64,000 nucleotides of DNA from Calidifontibacter indicus (GTDB lineage: Bacteria; Actinomycetota; Actinomycetes; Actinomycetales; Dermatophilaceae): the NCBI RefSeq assembly GCF_003386865.1, contig NZ_QTUA01000001.1, forward strand, positions 682,001 through 746,000. The letters are read 5' to 3'. Below the pieces are notes generated by a model. It did no database searches. It was given only the letters and a program-made list of their open reading frames with translations, and was not told the origin of the DNA. Position 1 is the first letter of the stretch. Each line of letters begins with the position of its first letter. The position numbers and the translations under genes are program-made. Positions 51,340-59,474 of this stretch are shown here, piece after piece.

Positions 51340-52711
51340 GGTGATCCGCAGGAGTCAGTCGCAGGGGCATTCCGCCGCGCGGATGCACAGCAACGAGCGT
51401 CTCCGGCTCCGGCCGCGTCCAGCCCGCAGGCGTGTCGAGCCGGTAGGACGACAACAGTTCGCCGATCACCACGAGCATCTCGCCGAGCGCGAAGTCACGT
51501 CCGATGCACAGCCGCGGACCCTGTCCGAACGGGATGTAGCCCGATGTCGGAACGCCCTGTATGAATCGCTCCGGCCGGAATTGCGTTGGCTCGGGCCAGG
51601 ATTCGCCTCGTCGGTGCAACAGCCACGGGCTGATGATCGCCAATGTGCCTGCCGGGAGCTCGATGTCACCGACCCGCTCGGCAGCGAGTGAACGCCGGGA
51701 GATCGCCCAGGCAGGCGGGTACAAGCGCAGAGCCTCGTCGATGGCGGCACGGGTGATCGGCAGTTGCTCGCGGGGGGTCAACATGGAAACCGGCGAACCG
51801 AGCGCGCCGAGTTCGGCGCGCATCCGATCCTGAATCTCGGTGTGCTCGGCCAGCAACATGAGCGTCCAGCTGAGCGCGGCGGCGACGGTCTCGTGACCCG
51901 CGATCACCATCGTGATCAGTTCGTCCCTGATCTCGACGTCGGTGAGCTCGCTGTCGATGAGCAGACCGAGCAGATCGTCGCCGTGAAAGTCAGGCGTCGA
52001 GGGCGCCGCGGTCCGGCGTCGAGCGGCGATGATGTCGGTAGCCACCGCGTCGAGTTTCCTTCGCACCGAACGCAATCGGAGGTTCGTGCGGGTCGGCGCC
52101 CACTGTGCGGTCGGCAGCACCGATCGACCGAGGCGGACGATGAACTCGGCGGCACCGCTGGATGCGCCGAGGAGGCGTTCGGTGCTGGCGGTGAGGTCGC
52201 TGGAGAAGAGAGCACGGCCGACTGCGTCCAAGCCGATGCGATGCATCAGCGGACTGACGTCGACGACGGACCCCGAGTGGGCAGCAGGGGTGTGATCGGC
52301 AAGGACGGTGCGGGCGGCGTCACGCACCTGCTCGCCGACTGCCTCCAGACGCCGGCGGTGGAAAACCGGCGCGGCCAGGCGTCGGTGCTTGATCCAGTTC
52401 GGTTCGGCGCAAGCAAGCAGGCCGGGCCCGGTCACCCGTGCCAGCGCGGCGTACTGCACGGTCTGCTTGCTCCAGTTGCGAGCCGAGGTCTGCAGCACCT
52501 GGCGAACGTGAGCGGGGTCGTTCAGCAACACGGCCGGTGCACCGGGCACGGGGAAGGCGACGGTGTCGCCGAAACGTTCGGTCACCTCGGTCAGGAAGGT
52601 GAGCGGGTCACGACGGACGGACCGGAAGGCGCGCGCCATGTCGGCAGAACTCGGCCCTGGCACACCGATATCGGCCGGTTGCAGCGCTTGCAGCCGGTCA
52701 GCGAGGTTCAT
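51332..52711 (-). CDS. Cytochrome P450 of the carotenoid operon
   Basis: The protein has 459 residues from ATG 52711. P450 signatures: I-helix ITMVIAGHETVAAALSW, ExxR in AIDEALRLYPPAW, WPEPTQFRPERF, and the haem loop FGQGPRLCIGRDFALGEML with the axial Cys. Its place between the cyclase and the glycosyltransferase suggests that it oxidises the carotenoid to make the hydroxyl or acid that receives the sugar. Electron-transfer partners are not encoded nearby. Confidence 0.92.
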   Translation of the reverse strand: MNLADRLQALQPADIGVPGPSSADMARAFRSVRRDPLTFLTEVTERFGDTVAFPVPGAPAVLLNDPAHVRQVLQTSARNWSKQTVQYAALARVTGPGLLACAEPNWIKHRRLAAPVFHRRRLEAVGEQVRDAARTVLADHTPAAHSGSVVDVSPLMHRIGLDAVGRALFSSDLTASTERLLGASSGAAEFIVRLGRSVLPTAQWAPTRTNLRLRSVRRKLDAVATDIIAARRRTAAPSTPDFHGDDLLGLLIDSELTDVEIRDELITMVIAGHETVAAALSWTLMLLAEHTEIQDRMRAELGALGSPVSMLTPREQLPITRAAIDEALRLYPPAWAISRRSLAAERVGDIELPAGTLAIISPWLLHRRGESWPEPTQFRPERFIQGVPTSGYIPFGQGPRLCIGRDFALGEMLVVIGELLSSYRLDTPAGWTRPEPETLVAVHPRGGMPLRLTPADHHA

Positions 52712-53040
52712 GCCGACGCCTTCTCCCGGCGTCCCGACCAGACCCACACCGCGCAACTGGTGAGCACCAACGCGAATCCGAAGGCGAGGTCCTCGACAGG
52801 TGCGAAAAGAAGGCGTCCACGTCCGAACGCCACGACCTCGGAGTCGCCGATGATGACGTCAGGGTTGTACTGCACGATGCGGCGGCCGGTCAGCCAACCG
52901 TTGGTCAGGATCTGGAAGAACACGATGATCGCGTACGACAACCACCACGTGCGCGACGTGGTCAGCCGGGTGCGCAGACCCCATCGGTCGAGAGCGATGC
53001 TCGCCACGACACCGAGGACGGCCAGGACGGTGTACGACAT
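52708..53040 (-). CDS. crtYd: Lycopene cyclase domain protein, CrtYd-type subunit
   Basis: The protein has 110 residues and three TM helices: YTVLAVLGVVASIALDRWGLRTRLTTSRTWWLSYAIIVFFQILTNGWLTGRRIVQYNPDVIIG and PVEDLAFGFALVLTSCAVW. The block YNP..I.G.....P.EDL.FGFAL is diagnostic of heterodimeric CarR/CrtYcd cyclases. Together with the CrtYc subunit upstream it forms beta- or epsilon-type end rings on lycopene. ATGA overlaps at both ends. Confidence 0.87.
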   Translation of the reverse strand: MSYTVLAVLGVVASIALDRWGLRTRLTTSRTWWLSYAIIVFFQILTNGWLTGRRIVQYNPDVIIGDSEVVAFGRGRLLFAPVEDLAFGFALVLTSCAVWVWSGRREKASA

Positions 53041-53405
53041 CAGCGTTCCTGTCCGTCGACCGGGTCACGTCTGACCGTTGCGCGAATACCGCCGTGGCGC
53101 CGGACTGTTAGAACCCCTTCGAAGGTGATGACGCTGACGATGGGGATTACGACGAAGAAGAGGATCTCCTCCGGTGGCAGACCGCCGATAGACCAGGGCA
53201 GGGTCTGATCGGCGTCGAACCACCAGTGTCCGGCGTGGGTCACCAGCACGTCCCAGATCAGGAAAGGAGTTCCGGCGAGGACCACGGTGAGCAGCAGCCG
53301 GCGCCACCTGCGGCCCAACTCCAGCCCGAACGCGGGGATCAACGGCAGCGTCGCGCCCACGCAGAAGACCAGCATCGCCAGGTAGGCGAAGCGTTCGAGA
53401 CTCAT
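53040..53405 (-). CDS. crtYc: Lycopene cyclase domain protein, CrtYc-type subunit
   Basis: The protein has 121 residues from ATG 53405 with three TM helices. PFLIWDVLVTHAGHWWFDADQTLPWSIGGLPPEEILFFVVIPIVSVITFE is the signature of the first cyclase domain (HWWF, GLPxEEILFF). It partners the CrtYd-type protein in the next gene. It overlaps crtI by ATGA (53402-53405). Confidence 0.88.
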   Translation of the reverse strand: MSLERFAYLAMLVFCVGATLPLIPAFGLELGRRWRRLLLTVVLAGTPFLIWDVLVTHAGHWWFDADQTLPWSIGGLPPEEILFFVVIPIVSVITFEGVLTVRRHGGIRATVRRDPVDGQER

Positions 53406-54979
53406 CGACCGTCCACCAGGGTCGGGGAACTGGACCGATCGCCGGTGAGGCGCTTGAGCACGAGTTCGGCGCTGATCAGGCACATCGGTAGTCCGACGCC
53501 CGGCACCGTGCTGGCACCCGCGTAGTAGAGCCCGTCCACTTTCGACGACACGTTCGACGGGCGCAGGAAGGCGCTCTGGCGCAGCGTGTGCTCCAGACCG
53601 AGCGCGCCGCCGCGCCAGGCGTTGTAGTCGTCGGCGAAGTCGGCCGGACCGATGGTGTGCCGCACCACGATTCGTTCCCGCAGATCGGGTACGTCCGCCC
53701 ACTGCGTAATTTGGTCGAGGGCCGCATCGACGGCTCGCTCGACCTGCTCGTCGCCGGTGCCTTCCGGGCCGCCGTGGCCGATCTCGGTGTCGGCAGGGAC
53801 AGGAATCAGCACGAACAGGTTCTCGTGCCCCTCGGGGGCCACGCTCAGGTCGGTCGCCGACGGCTTGCAGACATAAATGGACGCGGGTTCGGGGACGCGC
53901 GCAGCTTTGCCGAAGATGTCGCCGAAATTCTGTTTCCAGTCCGCGGTGAAGAACAAGGAGTGATGTGGCAGCTGCGGCATCTCACCTTCCACACCGAGGA
54001 GGGCGAGCACCGCACCGGGCCCGGGTGAGCGCTTGGTCCACGCCTTCTCCGGGTGGGTCTGCTGCTTCTCGGGGAGCAGGGTGGTCTCCAGGTGGTGCAG
54101 ATCGGTCGCACCGACGACGACGTCGGCCTCGATCACGGACGCTGCGCCATCCGCGCTGAGGTGCTCGACGCCGGTCACGGTGGGCTTGGTGGACCCGTCG
54201 GTCAGAATCCGGGTGACAGCCGAGCCTGTGTGCAACCGGGCTCCGTGCTTCTCGGCAAGCGCCGCGATCACGCGGATGAGTTCGGTGAAACCACCCTGTG
54301 GGTAGAGCACCGATCCGGCGATGTCGAGCCGGCTCATCAGGTGGTACATGCTCGGCGCGCGATCCGGTGAAGAACCGAGGAAGACCGCCGGGTATCCCAG
54401 GATCTGACGAATTCGATTGTCGCTGAAGCGATCCGCGACGAACCCTTGGAGCGACTGGGTCAGCAACCGGGACAGTTTCGGACTGCGCCGGATGACGTCG
54501 GTGCCGAAGAACGACGCCGTCGAATCGAAGTTGGAGTAGAGGAAGCGGCGCATCGCCGTGTCGTACGTGTCCTGCGCCGACGACAGGTAAGCGTCCAGGC
54601 TCTTGCCCGCGCCCGGCTCCAGCGACTCGAAGACGGCCCGGTTGACATCGCGGTCCGGACGGACGTCGACGGACCCGGGGTGATCCTGGAAGAACACTCG
54701 ATAGCTCGGGTCGAGCCGGACCAGGTCGAGTTCGTTCTCGACGGTGGTGCCGAGAAGCTCGAAGAAGTGCTCGAACACTTCGGGCATCAGGTACCAGGAC
54801 GCGCCGGTGTCGAACCGGAAACCGTCCCGCTCCAGGCTGCCGACGCGGCCGCCCAGTACGTCGTTCTTCTCCAACAGATCGACGTCGTGGCCCTGGGCCG
54901 CGAGCAGACCCGCAGTGGCCAGACCGGCGATCCCACCACCGATGACCACGACCCGTCGCGAACCGGTACCCGCCGTCAT
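53402..54979 (-). CDS. crtI: Phytoene desaturase
   Basis: The protein has 525 residues from ATG 54979, which overlaps the crtB stop. The N-terminal FAD-binding motif is RRVVVIGGGIAGLATAGLLAAQGHDVDLLEKNDVLGGR, and the C-terminal desaturase signature is GLYYAGASTVPGVGLPMCLISAELVLKRL. It introduces four double bonds into phytoene to give lycopene. The length is usual for bacterial CrtI. Confidence 0.95.
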   Translation of the reverse strand: MTAGTGSRRVVVIGGGIAGLATAGLLAAQGHDVDLLEKNDVLGGRVGSLERDGFRFDTGASWYLMPEVFEHFFELLGTTVENELDLVRLDPSYRVFFQDHPGSVDVRPDRDVNRAVFESLEPGAGKSLDAYLSSAQDTYDTAMRRFLYSNFDSTASFFGTDVIRRSPKLSRLLTQSLQGFVADRFSDNRIRQILGYPAVFLGSSPDRAPSMYHLMSRLDIAGSVLYPQGGFTELIRVIAALAEKHGARLHTGSAVTRILTDGSTKPTVTGVEHLSADGAASVIEADVVVGATDLHHLETTLLPEKQQTHPEKAWTKRSPGPGAVLALLGVEGEMPQLPHHSLFFTADWKQNFGDIFGKAARVPEPASIYVCKPSATDLSVAPEGHENLFVLIPVPADTEIGHGGPEGTGDEQVERAVDAALDQITQWADVPDLRERIVVRHTIGPADFADDYNAWRGGALGLEHTLRQSAFLRPSNVSSKVDGLYYAGASTVPGVGLPMCLISAELVLKRLTGDRSSSPTLVDGR

Positions 54980-55842
54980 CGCAGGTCCTGACGAACGGCA
55001 TTGCCGGCGATGCGCAGCTTGACGTGTCCGGGCACACGAACCCGTTCGCGTCGGATCTGCTCGGCCGGCGTGGCGCGTAGACGGACGCCGAGTTCGGCGA
55101 ACGTGTCGTGTGCGACCTGGACGGCTCGTCGGCTGGACGGGGGGAGGTGGTCGATGGCGTTCTGGGCGGCCGCGAGGTCGGCGTCGATGTCGTTCAGGAT
55201 GCGGTCGCGATCGGCGTCGGTGAAGTTGTCGGGGTCGACCCCGGGGAAGTAGCCACGGTCGAGCGTATCGGTGTCCTGGGCAAGGTCGCGCAGGAAGTTG
55301 ATGTTCTGGAACGCGGCGCCGAGCCGTCGCGCCCCCGGCGCCAGTTCGTCGTACCGCGCGGACCGGTCCGCCTCGGTTGCCAGGAACACCCGTAGGCACA
55401 TCAGCCCGACGACCTCCGCCGACCCGTAGACATAACGGTCGATGCTTTCGAGGGTGTGCGGTGCGGGGTCGAGGTCACGCGCCATCGATGCGAAGAAGGG
55501 GTCGATGAGGTCATCGCCGATGTCGCAGGCCCGAGCGGTCAGCGCGAAGGCGTGCACGATGAGGTTTGCGCTGTAGCCGGTGACCAGGGACTGACGGACG
55601 TCGGCGAGGAGCGCGTCCAGCATGGCCGAGCGCTCGGTGCTGCCCAGGCCCGCATCCGGGTTGTCGACGATCTCGTCGGCGATCCGGACCAGTGCGTACA
55701 CGTTGCGGACGTGGCATCGCACCGGCTCACGCAGCAGCCGGGATGCCATCCCGAACGAGCTGGAATACCGGCGGATCACCAGGTCGGCACAGTCTCGGGC
55801 CACCGAGTCGTAGAGCTCGTTCGTGCCGTGAACACTCCTCAT
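54976..55842 (-). CDS. crtB: Phytoene synthase
   Basis: The protein has 288 residues from ATG 55842. Squalene/phytoene synthase motifs: SSSFGMASRLL, YALVRIADEIVDNPDAG (first Asp-rich region, ADEIVD) and RRLGAAFQNINFLRDLAQDTDTLDRGYFP (second Asp-rich region, RDLAQD). It condenses two geranylgeranyl diphosphates to phytoene. Overlaps crtE and crtI by ATGA. Confidence 0.95.
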   Translation of the reverse strand: MRSVHGTNELYDSVARDCADLVIRRYSSSFGMASRLLREPVRCHVRNVYALVRIADEIVDNPDAGLGSTERSAMLDALLADVRQSLVTGYSANLIVHAFALTARACDIGDDLIDPFFASMARDLDPAPHTLESIDRYVYGSAEVVGLMCLRVFLATEADRSARYDELAPGARRLGAAFQNINFLRDLAQDTDTLDRGYFPGVDPDNFTDADRDRILNDIDADLAAAQNAIDHLPPSSRRAVQVAHDTFAELGVRLRATPAEQIRRERVRVPGHVKLRIAGNAVRQDLR

Positions 55843-56921
55843 GCCGCTTCGCTGTCGTCGAGCAGCAGGGTGAGGCTGTCGGTGATGATCGCCGGCAGTT
55901 CCGTGGGCAGGCCGAGCGCCGTGATGTGCGCGTGCGCGAGGCGCAGGTGCTCGTGCATCAAGCCGGTCACGAACTCTCGTGAGCCGTTTCGGGTGAGCAG
56001 TCGGCGCACTTCTGCCAGCTCGGCGTCGCCGAGGTCGCGTCCGAGATGACTGTCGATCTCGTCCCACTCGTCGGTGGAACGTGCGTGGCTCAGCAGCGGG
56101 GTCTGCTTGCGGGTGCGCAGATCGCAGGTCGTGCTCTTAAGGGTCAGATCCGGATTGCCGAACACACCCAGCAGGTCGTCGGCGAGCTGGAAGGCGACGC
56201 CGAGGTGGCGCCCGACGACATCGCACTCCTGCACGATGTCGGCTCCGGCACCTGCCAGCAGCGCGCCCGCCTGCAACGGAAGGGAGAAGGAGTAGGCGCT
56301 CGTCTTGTGTTCTGCCATCGCCAGGCTGGCGTCGGTGGATGCCGGTTCCAGTCCGAGCGAGAGGCGGACGTCGGCCAGTTCACCCGCGGTCGTGATCTGC
56401 AGCGCAGTGTCGAACAGGTCGAGCAGACGGTTCGTGACGGCGGGGGAGACGCCGCAGGTGGCGATCGCGCGCAACGCGGTGGCCATGGCCAGATCTCCGG
56501 CGAGAATACCTGCGGTGAAGGCGAGTTCGGCGGCTGCGTCCTCGTCCGCGCCGTGCTCTCGAGCCCAGGTGCGGAAGGTGCCACTGACGTTCGGACGCCC
56601 GCGACGGATGTCATCCCCGTCGATGACGTCGTCCTGGATGACGAAGGCGGTGTGCAGTAATTCGATCGCCGCACCGACCTGTGCGACAGCCTCGTGCTCG
56701 GTGCCGTCGAACGTGTCGTGAGCGGCACGGACGAGAGCCGGTCGGAATCGCTTTCCTCCGATGCTCGCGTCCTCGAGTGCATTCCACAGACGCGTGTGGT
56801 CCGGGCTCCTCAAAGCGGCCCTGCTGCGCCCATCCCCGAGCATCGCCGAAAGGGCCCGGTCGGCGGCCGCGGTGTCGCGCCAATGACAAGCAGCCGGCCG
56901 AGTACCGGTCTGAGTGGCCAT
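55839..56921 (-). CDS. crtE: Geranylgeranyl diphosphate synthase
   Basis: The protein has 360 residues. GGKRFRPALVRAAHD, first Asp-rich motif FVIQDDVIDGDDIRRGRPN, and HLGVAFQLADDLLGVFGN as the second Asp-rich motif. The latter reads DDLLG instead of the usual DDxxD, as in some actinobacterial CrtE. It is the first gene of the operon, with AAGGAG before the ATG, and faces the MerR/B12 regulator gene across 110 bp. Confidence 0.93.
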   Translation of the reverse strand: MATQTGTRPAACHWRDTAAADRALSAMLGDGRSRAALRSPDHTRLWNALEDASIGGKRFRPALVRAAHDTFDGTEHEAVAQVGAAIELLHTAFVIQDDVIDGDDIRRGRPNVSGTFRTWAREHGADEDAAAELAFTAGILAGDLAMATALRAIATCGVSPAVTNRLLDLFDTALQITTAGELADVRLSLGLEPASTDASLAMAEHKTSAYSFSLPLQAGALLAGAGADIVQECDVVGRHLGVAFQLADDLLGVFGNPDLTLKSTTCDLRTRKQTPLLSHARSTDEWDEIDSHLGRDLGDAELAEVRRLLTRNGSREFVTGLMHEHLRLAHAHITALGLPTELPAIITDSLTLLLDDSEAA

Positions 56922-57031
56922 CGAGTCTCCTTGGTCGTGGATTTCTCAGACTGACCGCCGTGCGATAAAGATGTCAAAGCTTTGTCCAAGGTTTCGCACT
57001 GCTGTCGCACGCAAGAGGTTAGATTGAGCCG
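56922..57031. promoter_or_regulatory. Divergent crtE/carH-like promoter region
   Basis: The 110-bp gap has the perfect palindrome CAAAGCTTTG (56975-56984). On the minus strand it overlaps a TTGACA -35-like box (complement of 56972-56977), which would drive crtE. On the plus strand TTAGAT (57019-57024) lies 7 bases before the GTG of the regulator, fitting a leaderless transcript. The palindrome over the crtE promoter is a candidate binding site for the MerR-type regulator. Confidence 0.5.
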
Positions 57032-57925
57032 GTGGCTATTGAACCTAGCATGCGCATCGGGCGCCTCGCCGAACTCGTCGGCGTCTCGAGCGATGTACTT
57101 CGCGTATGGGAGCGCCGGTACGGGCTGTTCGAGCCCGAGCGCACGCCCGGAGGATACCGCCTGTACTCCGAGGCCGACCTCGACCTCGCGCGCCGGGTGC
57201 TCGCCTTGCGGGAGAAAGGCGTGCCGATTTCGGCCGCCGTTTCCGCAGTCACCCAGGGCCGGCCGATCCGCTCGGCGAGCGCGGAACAGGGGTTGCAACT
57301 GCGGCGGGAACTCGAGGCTGCTGCAGGTGAATTCGACGAGTTCACGTTCGTGTCGGTGCTCGACCGCGCTATCGACGAGTTCGGTGTCGCCGATACCATT
57401 CACGACATTCTGATGCCGCACCTGCAGCAGGTGGGCACGGAATGGGAAGCGGGTCGGATCAGCGTCGCGCAGGAACACTTCGTCAGCCATATCGTTCGTC
57501 GACGGGTCGGCGCGCTGGCCAGGCTGGTGGACGACGCGGACGCTCCCATCGCGGTGCTGGCCTGCCCGCCCAAGGAGTTGCACGACATCCCGCTGCTCGC
57601 CCTCGGCGTCCTGATGTCCGATGCCGGATGGCGGGTGCGTTACCTCGGCAGCAACACCCCGCTGAAGGACCTCTACGGAGCATGCGAACGACTCGACCCC
57701 GACCTCATCATCATGTCGGGCACCCGGCGCACCGTCTTCGAGGCCCGTGCAGGAGCCCTGCGTCGGCTCTCGCAACGCTGGCCGATGGCCATCGGGGGAC
57801 GAGGCGCGACGCCCTCGGTCGCCGCCGTGATCGGTGCCGACCGCTTGCCCGAACACCTCCGAGACTCAGCCGAATTCCTGCTGACGTCCCGGGATCAATA
57901 TCGCCGGCCCGCCGCCGGTCAGTAG
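57032..57925 (+). CDS. MerR family regulator with B12-binding domain (CarH/LitR-like)
   Basis: The protein has 297 residues from GTG 57032. N-terminal MerR HTH: MRIGRLAELVGVSSDVLRVWERRYGLFEPERTPGGYRLYSEADL. The middle helical bundle holds the CarH light-sensor motif Trp138-x9-Glu148-His149 (WEAGRISVAQEH). The Rossmann B12 domain has ELHDIPLLALGVL with His184 as the probable lower cobalt ligand. The usual ExHxxG has Pro187 in place of Gly. CarH proteins bind adenosylcobalamin, repress in the dark and release DNA in light. Divergence from crtE makes the carotenoid operon the obvious target. Confidence 0.87.
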   Translation: MAIEPSMRIGRLAELVGVSSDVLRVWERRYGLFEPERTPGGYRLYSEADLDLARRVLALREKGVPISAAVSAVTQGRPIRSASAEQGLQLRRELEAAAGEFDEFTFVSVLDRAIDEFGVADTIHDILMPHLQQVGTEWEAGRISVAQEHFVSHIVRRRVGALARLVDDADAPIAVLACPPKELHDIPLLALGVLMSDAGWRVRYLGSNTPLKDLYGACERLDPDLIIMSGTRRTVFEARAGALRRLSQRWPMAIGGRGATPSVAAVIGADRLPEHLRDSAEFLLTSRDQYRRPAAGQ

Positions 57926-57977
57926 ACCCTCCCGGCGTCTGCCGGTCCGTTCACCACGATTCCCCCGGAGGAAGCTT

Positions 57978-59363
57978 ATGAACTCGTCCCGTCTTGCCCT
58001 GGTCACCGGAGCAACCGGCCACGTCGGCGGCCGTTTGGTGCCGGCACTGCTCGACGCGGGTTTCCGCGTGCGGGTGCTCAGTCGTCACCCCGATTCACTT
58101 GCGTCGGCATGGGCCGAGCGCGTGGAAGCAGTCGAGGGTGACGCCTCCGAACCTGCTGACCTGGCGAAGTCTCTCGCCGACGTCGACGTCGCGTACTACC
58201 TGCTGCACTCAATGGACGGCGAGGGTGACTTCGAGGAACGCGACCGAGAAATGGCGTCCAGATTCGCCTCTGCTGCAAAGAAGTCCGGCGTCGACCGGAT
58301 GGTCTACCTGAGCGGACTGCACCCTTCTGGCGAATTGTCGCCGCACCTCGCATCGCGGGTGGAGGTCGGCAAGATCCTGCTCGACTCCGGTGTGCCGACC
58401 GCCGTGCTGCAGGCCGGCACCGTGATCGGCGAGGGATCGGCGTCCTTCGAGATGCTGCGTCACCTGTCCGAGCGACTGCCGCTGGTCATCGCTCCCCGCT
58501 GGCTGAAGAGCAAGATCCAGCCGATCTGCGACGACGACGTCATCCATTACCTCGTCGGCGCGGCTGACTTGCCGCAGGAGGTGAACCGCGCCTTCGACAT
58601 CGCCGGCCCGGACGTGCTCACCTACGCCGACATGATGCGCCGGTATGCGTCCGCAATCGGGTTGCCAAAAAGGCGGATTGCGACGGTTCCGGTGCTCACG
58701 CCGAACCTCGCCGGTCATTGGGTCGGGCTCGTCACCCCCGTGTCGGCAGGGGTCGCCAAGCCGTTGGCCGGGAGCCTGGTGCATGACGCAGTTGCGTCGG
58801 AGAACGACATCGACGAGTACGTGTCACCGCCCGAGGGTGGCCTCGCCGGGTTCGAGGAGTCGGTGCACCGCGCGACCAAGGACGTCGACACCCGCGCGTG
58901 GTCGCGTTCGGTCAAGACCTCCGCGGCGATCGTGGGGGTAACAGCCCTCGTGGGTTCGTTGCTGACCGACCCGAACAGCCGCTGGTACAAGAGCCTCGAC
59001 CTGCCGCCGTGGCAGCCGCCGGCCTGGGCCTTCCCGGTGGTGTGGAGCGCGCTCTACGCAGGTACGACAGTGGCGTCGGCAGCCGCCATCGCCGAACTGC
59101 CTGAGCCGCAGGCGAACTCGTTCAAAACGGCGCTCGTGGCCAACATGGTGCTCAACGCCGGGTGGAGCGGCGTGTTCTTCCGGGCGCACCGACCCGTCGC
59201 TGCCACGGTTGTGGCCGGTGCACTGGCGGCCAGTAGCGCCGATCTGGCTCGCCGCGCCGGCGCATCGCCGGGCACTCTGCGCAAGCTGACGCTCGGGTCG
59301 TACGCCGCGTGGTGCACCTTCGCCACGGCACTCAGTGGGGAGATCGCTCGGCGCAACCACTGA
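57978..59363 (+). CDS. NAD(P)-binding (SDR-like) protein fused to TspO/MBR
   Basis: The protein has 461 residues. Residues 1-300 form an atypical SDR: LVTGATGHVGGRLVPALLDAGFRVRVLSR (Rossmann), VYLSGLHPSG, VLQAGTVIGEGSASFEML and IAGPDVLTYADMMRRYA. Residues about 310-461 are a TspO/MBR domain with five TM helices: DPNSRWYKSLDLPPWQPPAWAFPVVWSALYAGTT and NMVLNAGWSGVFFRAHRP. TspO binds porphyrins and is tied to light and carotenoid control in some bacteria. GGAGGAAG precedes the ATG. The gene is 52 bp downstream of the CarH-like gene and may be co-transcribed. Confidence 0.88.
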   Translation: MNSSRLALVTGATGHVGGRLVPALLDAGFRVRVLSRHPDSLASAWAERVEAVEGDASEPADLAKSLADVDVAYYLLHSMDGEGDFEERDREMASRFASAAKKSGVDRMVYLSGLHPSGELSPHLASRVEVGKILLDSGVPTAVLQAGTVIGEGSASFEMLRHLSERLPLVIAPRWLKSKIQPICDDDVIHYLVGAADLPQEVNRAFDIAGPDVLTYADMMRRYASAIGLPKRRIATVPVLTPNLAGHWVGLVTPVSAGVAKPLAGSLVHDAVASENDIDEYVSPPEGGLAGFEESVHRATKDVDTRAWSRSVKTSAAIVGVTALVGSLLTDPNSRWYKSLDLPPWQPPAWAFPVVWSALYAGTTVASAAAIAELPEPQANSFKTALVANMVLNAGWSGVFFRAHRPVAATVVAGALAASSADLARRAGASPGTLRKLTLGSYAAWCTFATALSGEIARRNH

Positions 59364-59382
59364 GCGGGCTACCGTCCCGCCG

Positions 59383-59447
59383 CCGAATCGGCGTGAGTTT
59401 GTGGGGTTCGGACGCGGCACGAACCCCACAAACTCACGCCGATTCGG
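59383..59447. repeat. Perfect 28-bp-arm intergenic palindrome (copy B)
   Basis: Two perfect 28-base arms (59383-59410, 59420-59447) with a 9-base loop sit in the 111-bp gap between the convergent ends of the SDR-TspO gene and purB. The 18-base core GTGAGTTTGTGGGGTTCG is identical to copy A (46486-46548). It can serve as a two-way terminator. Confidence 0.85.
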
Positions 59448-59474
59448 AGGCGGAGCGCAGCCACAGCAGCGTGG

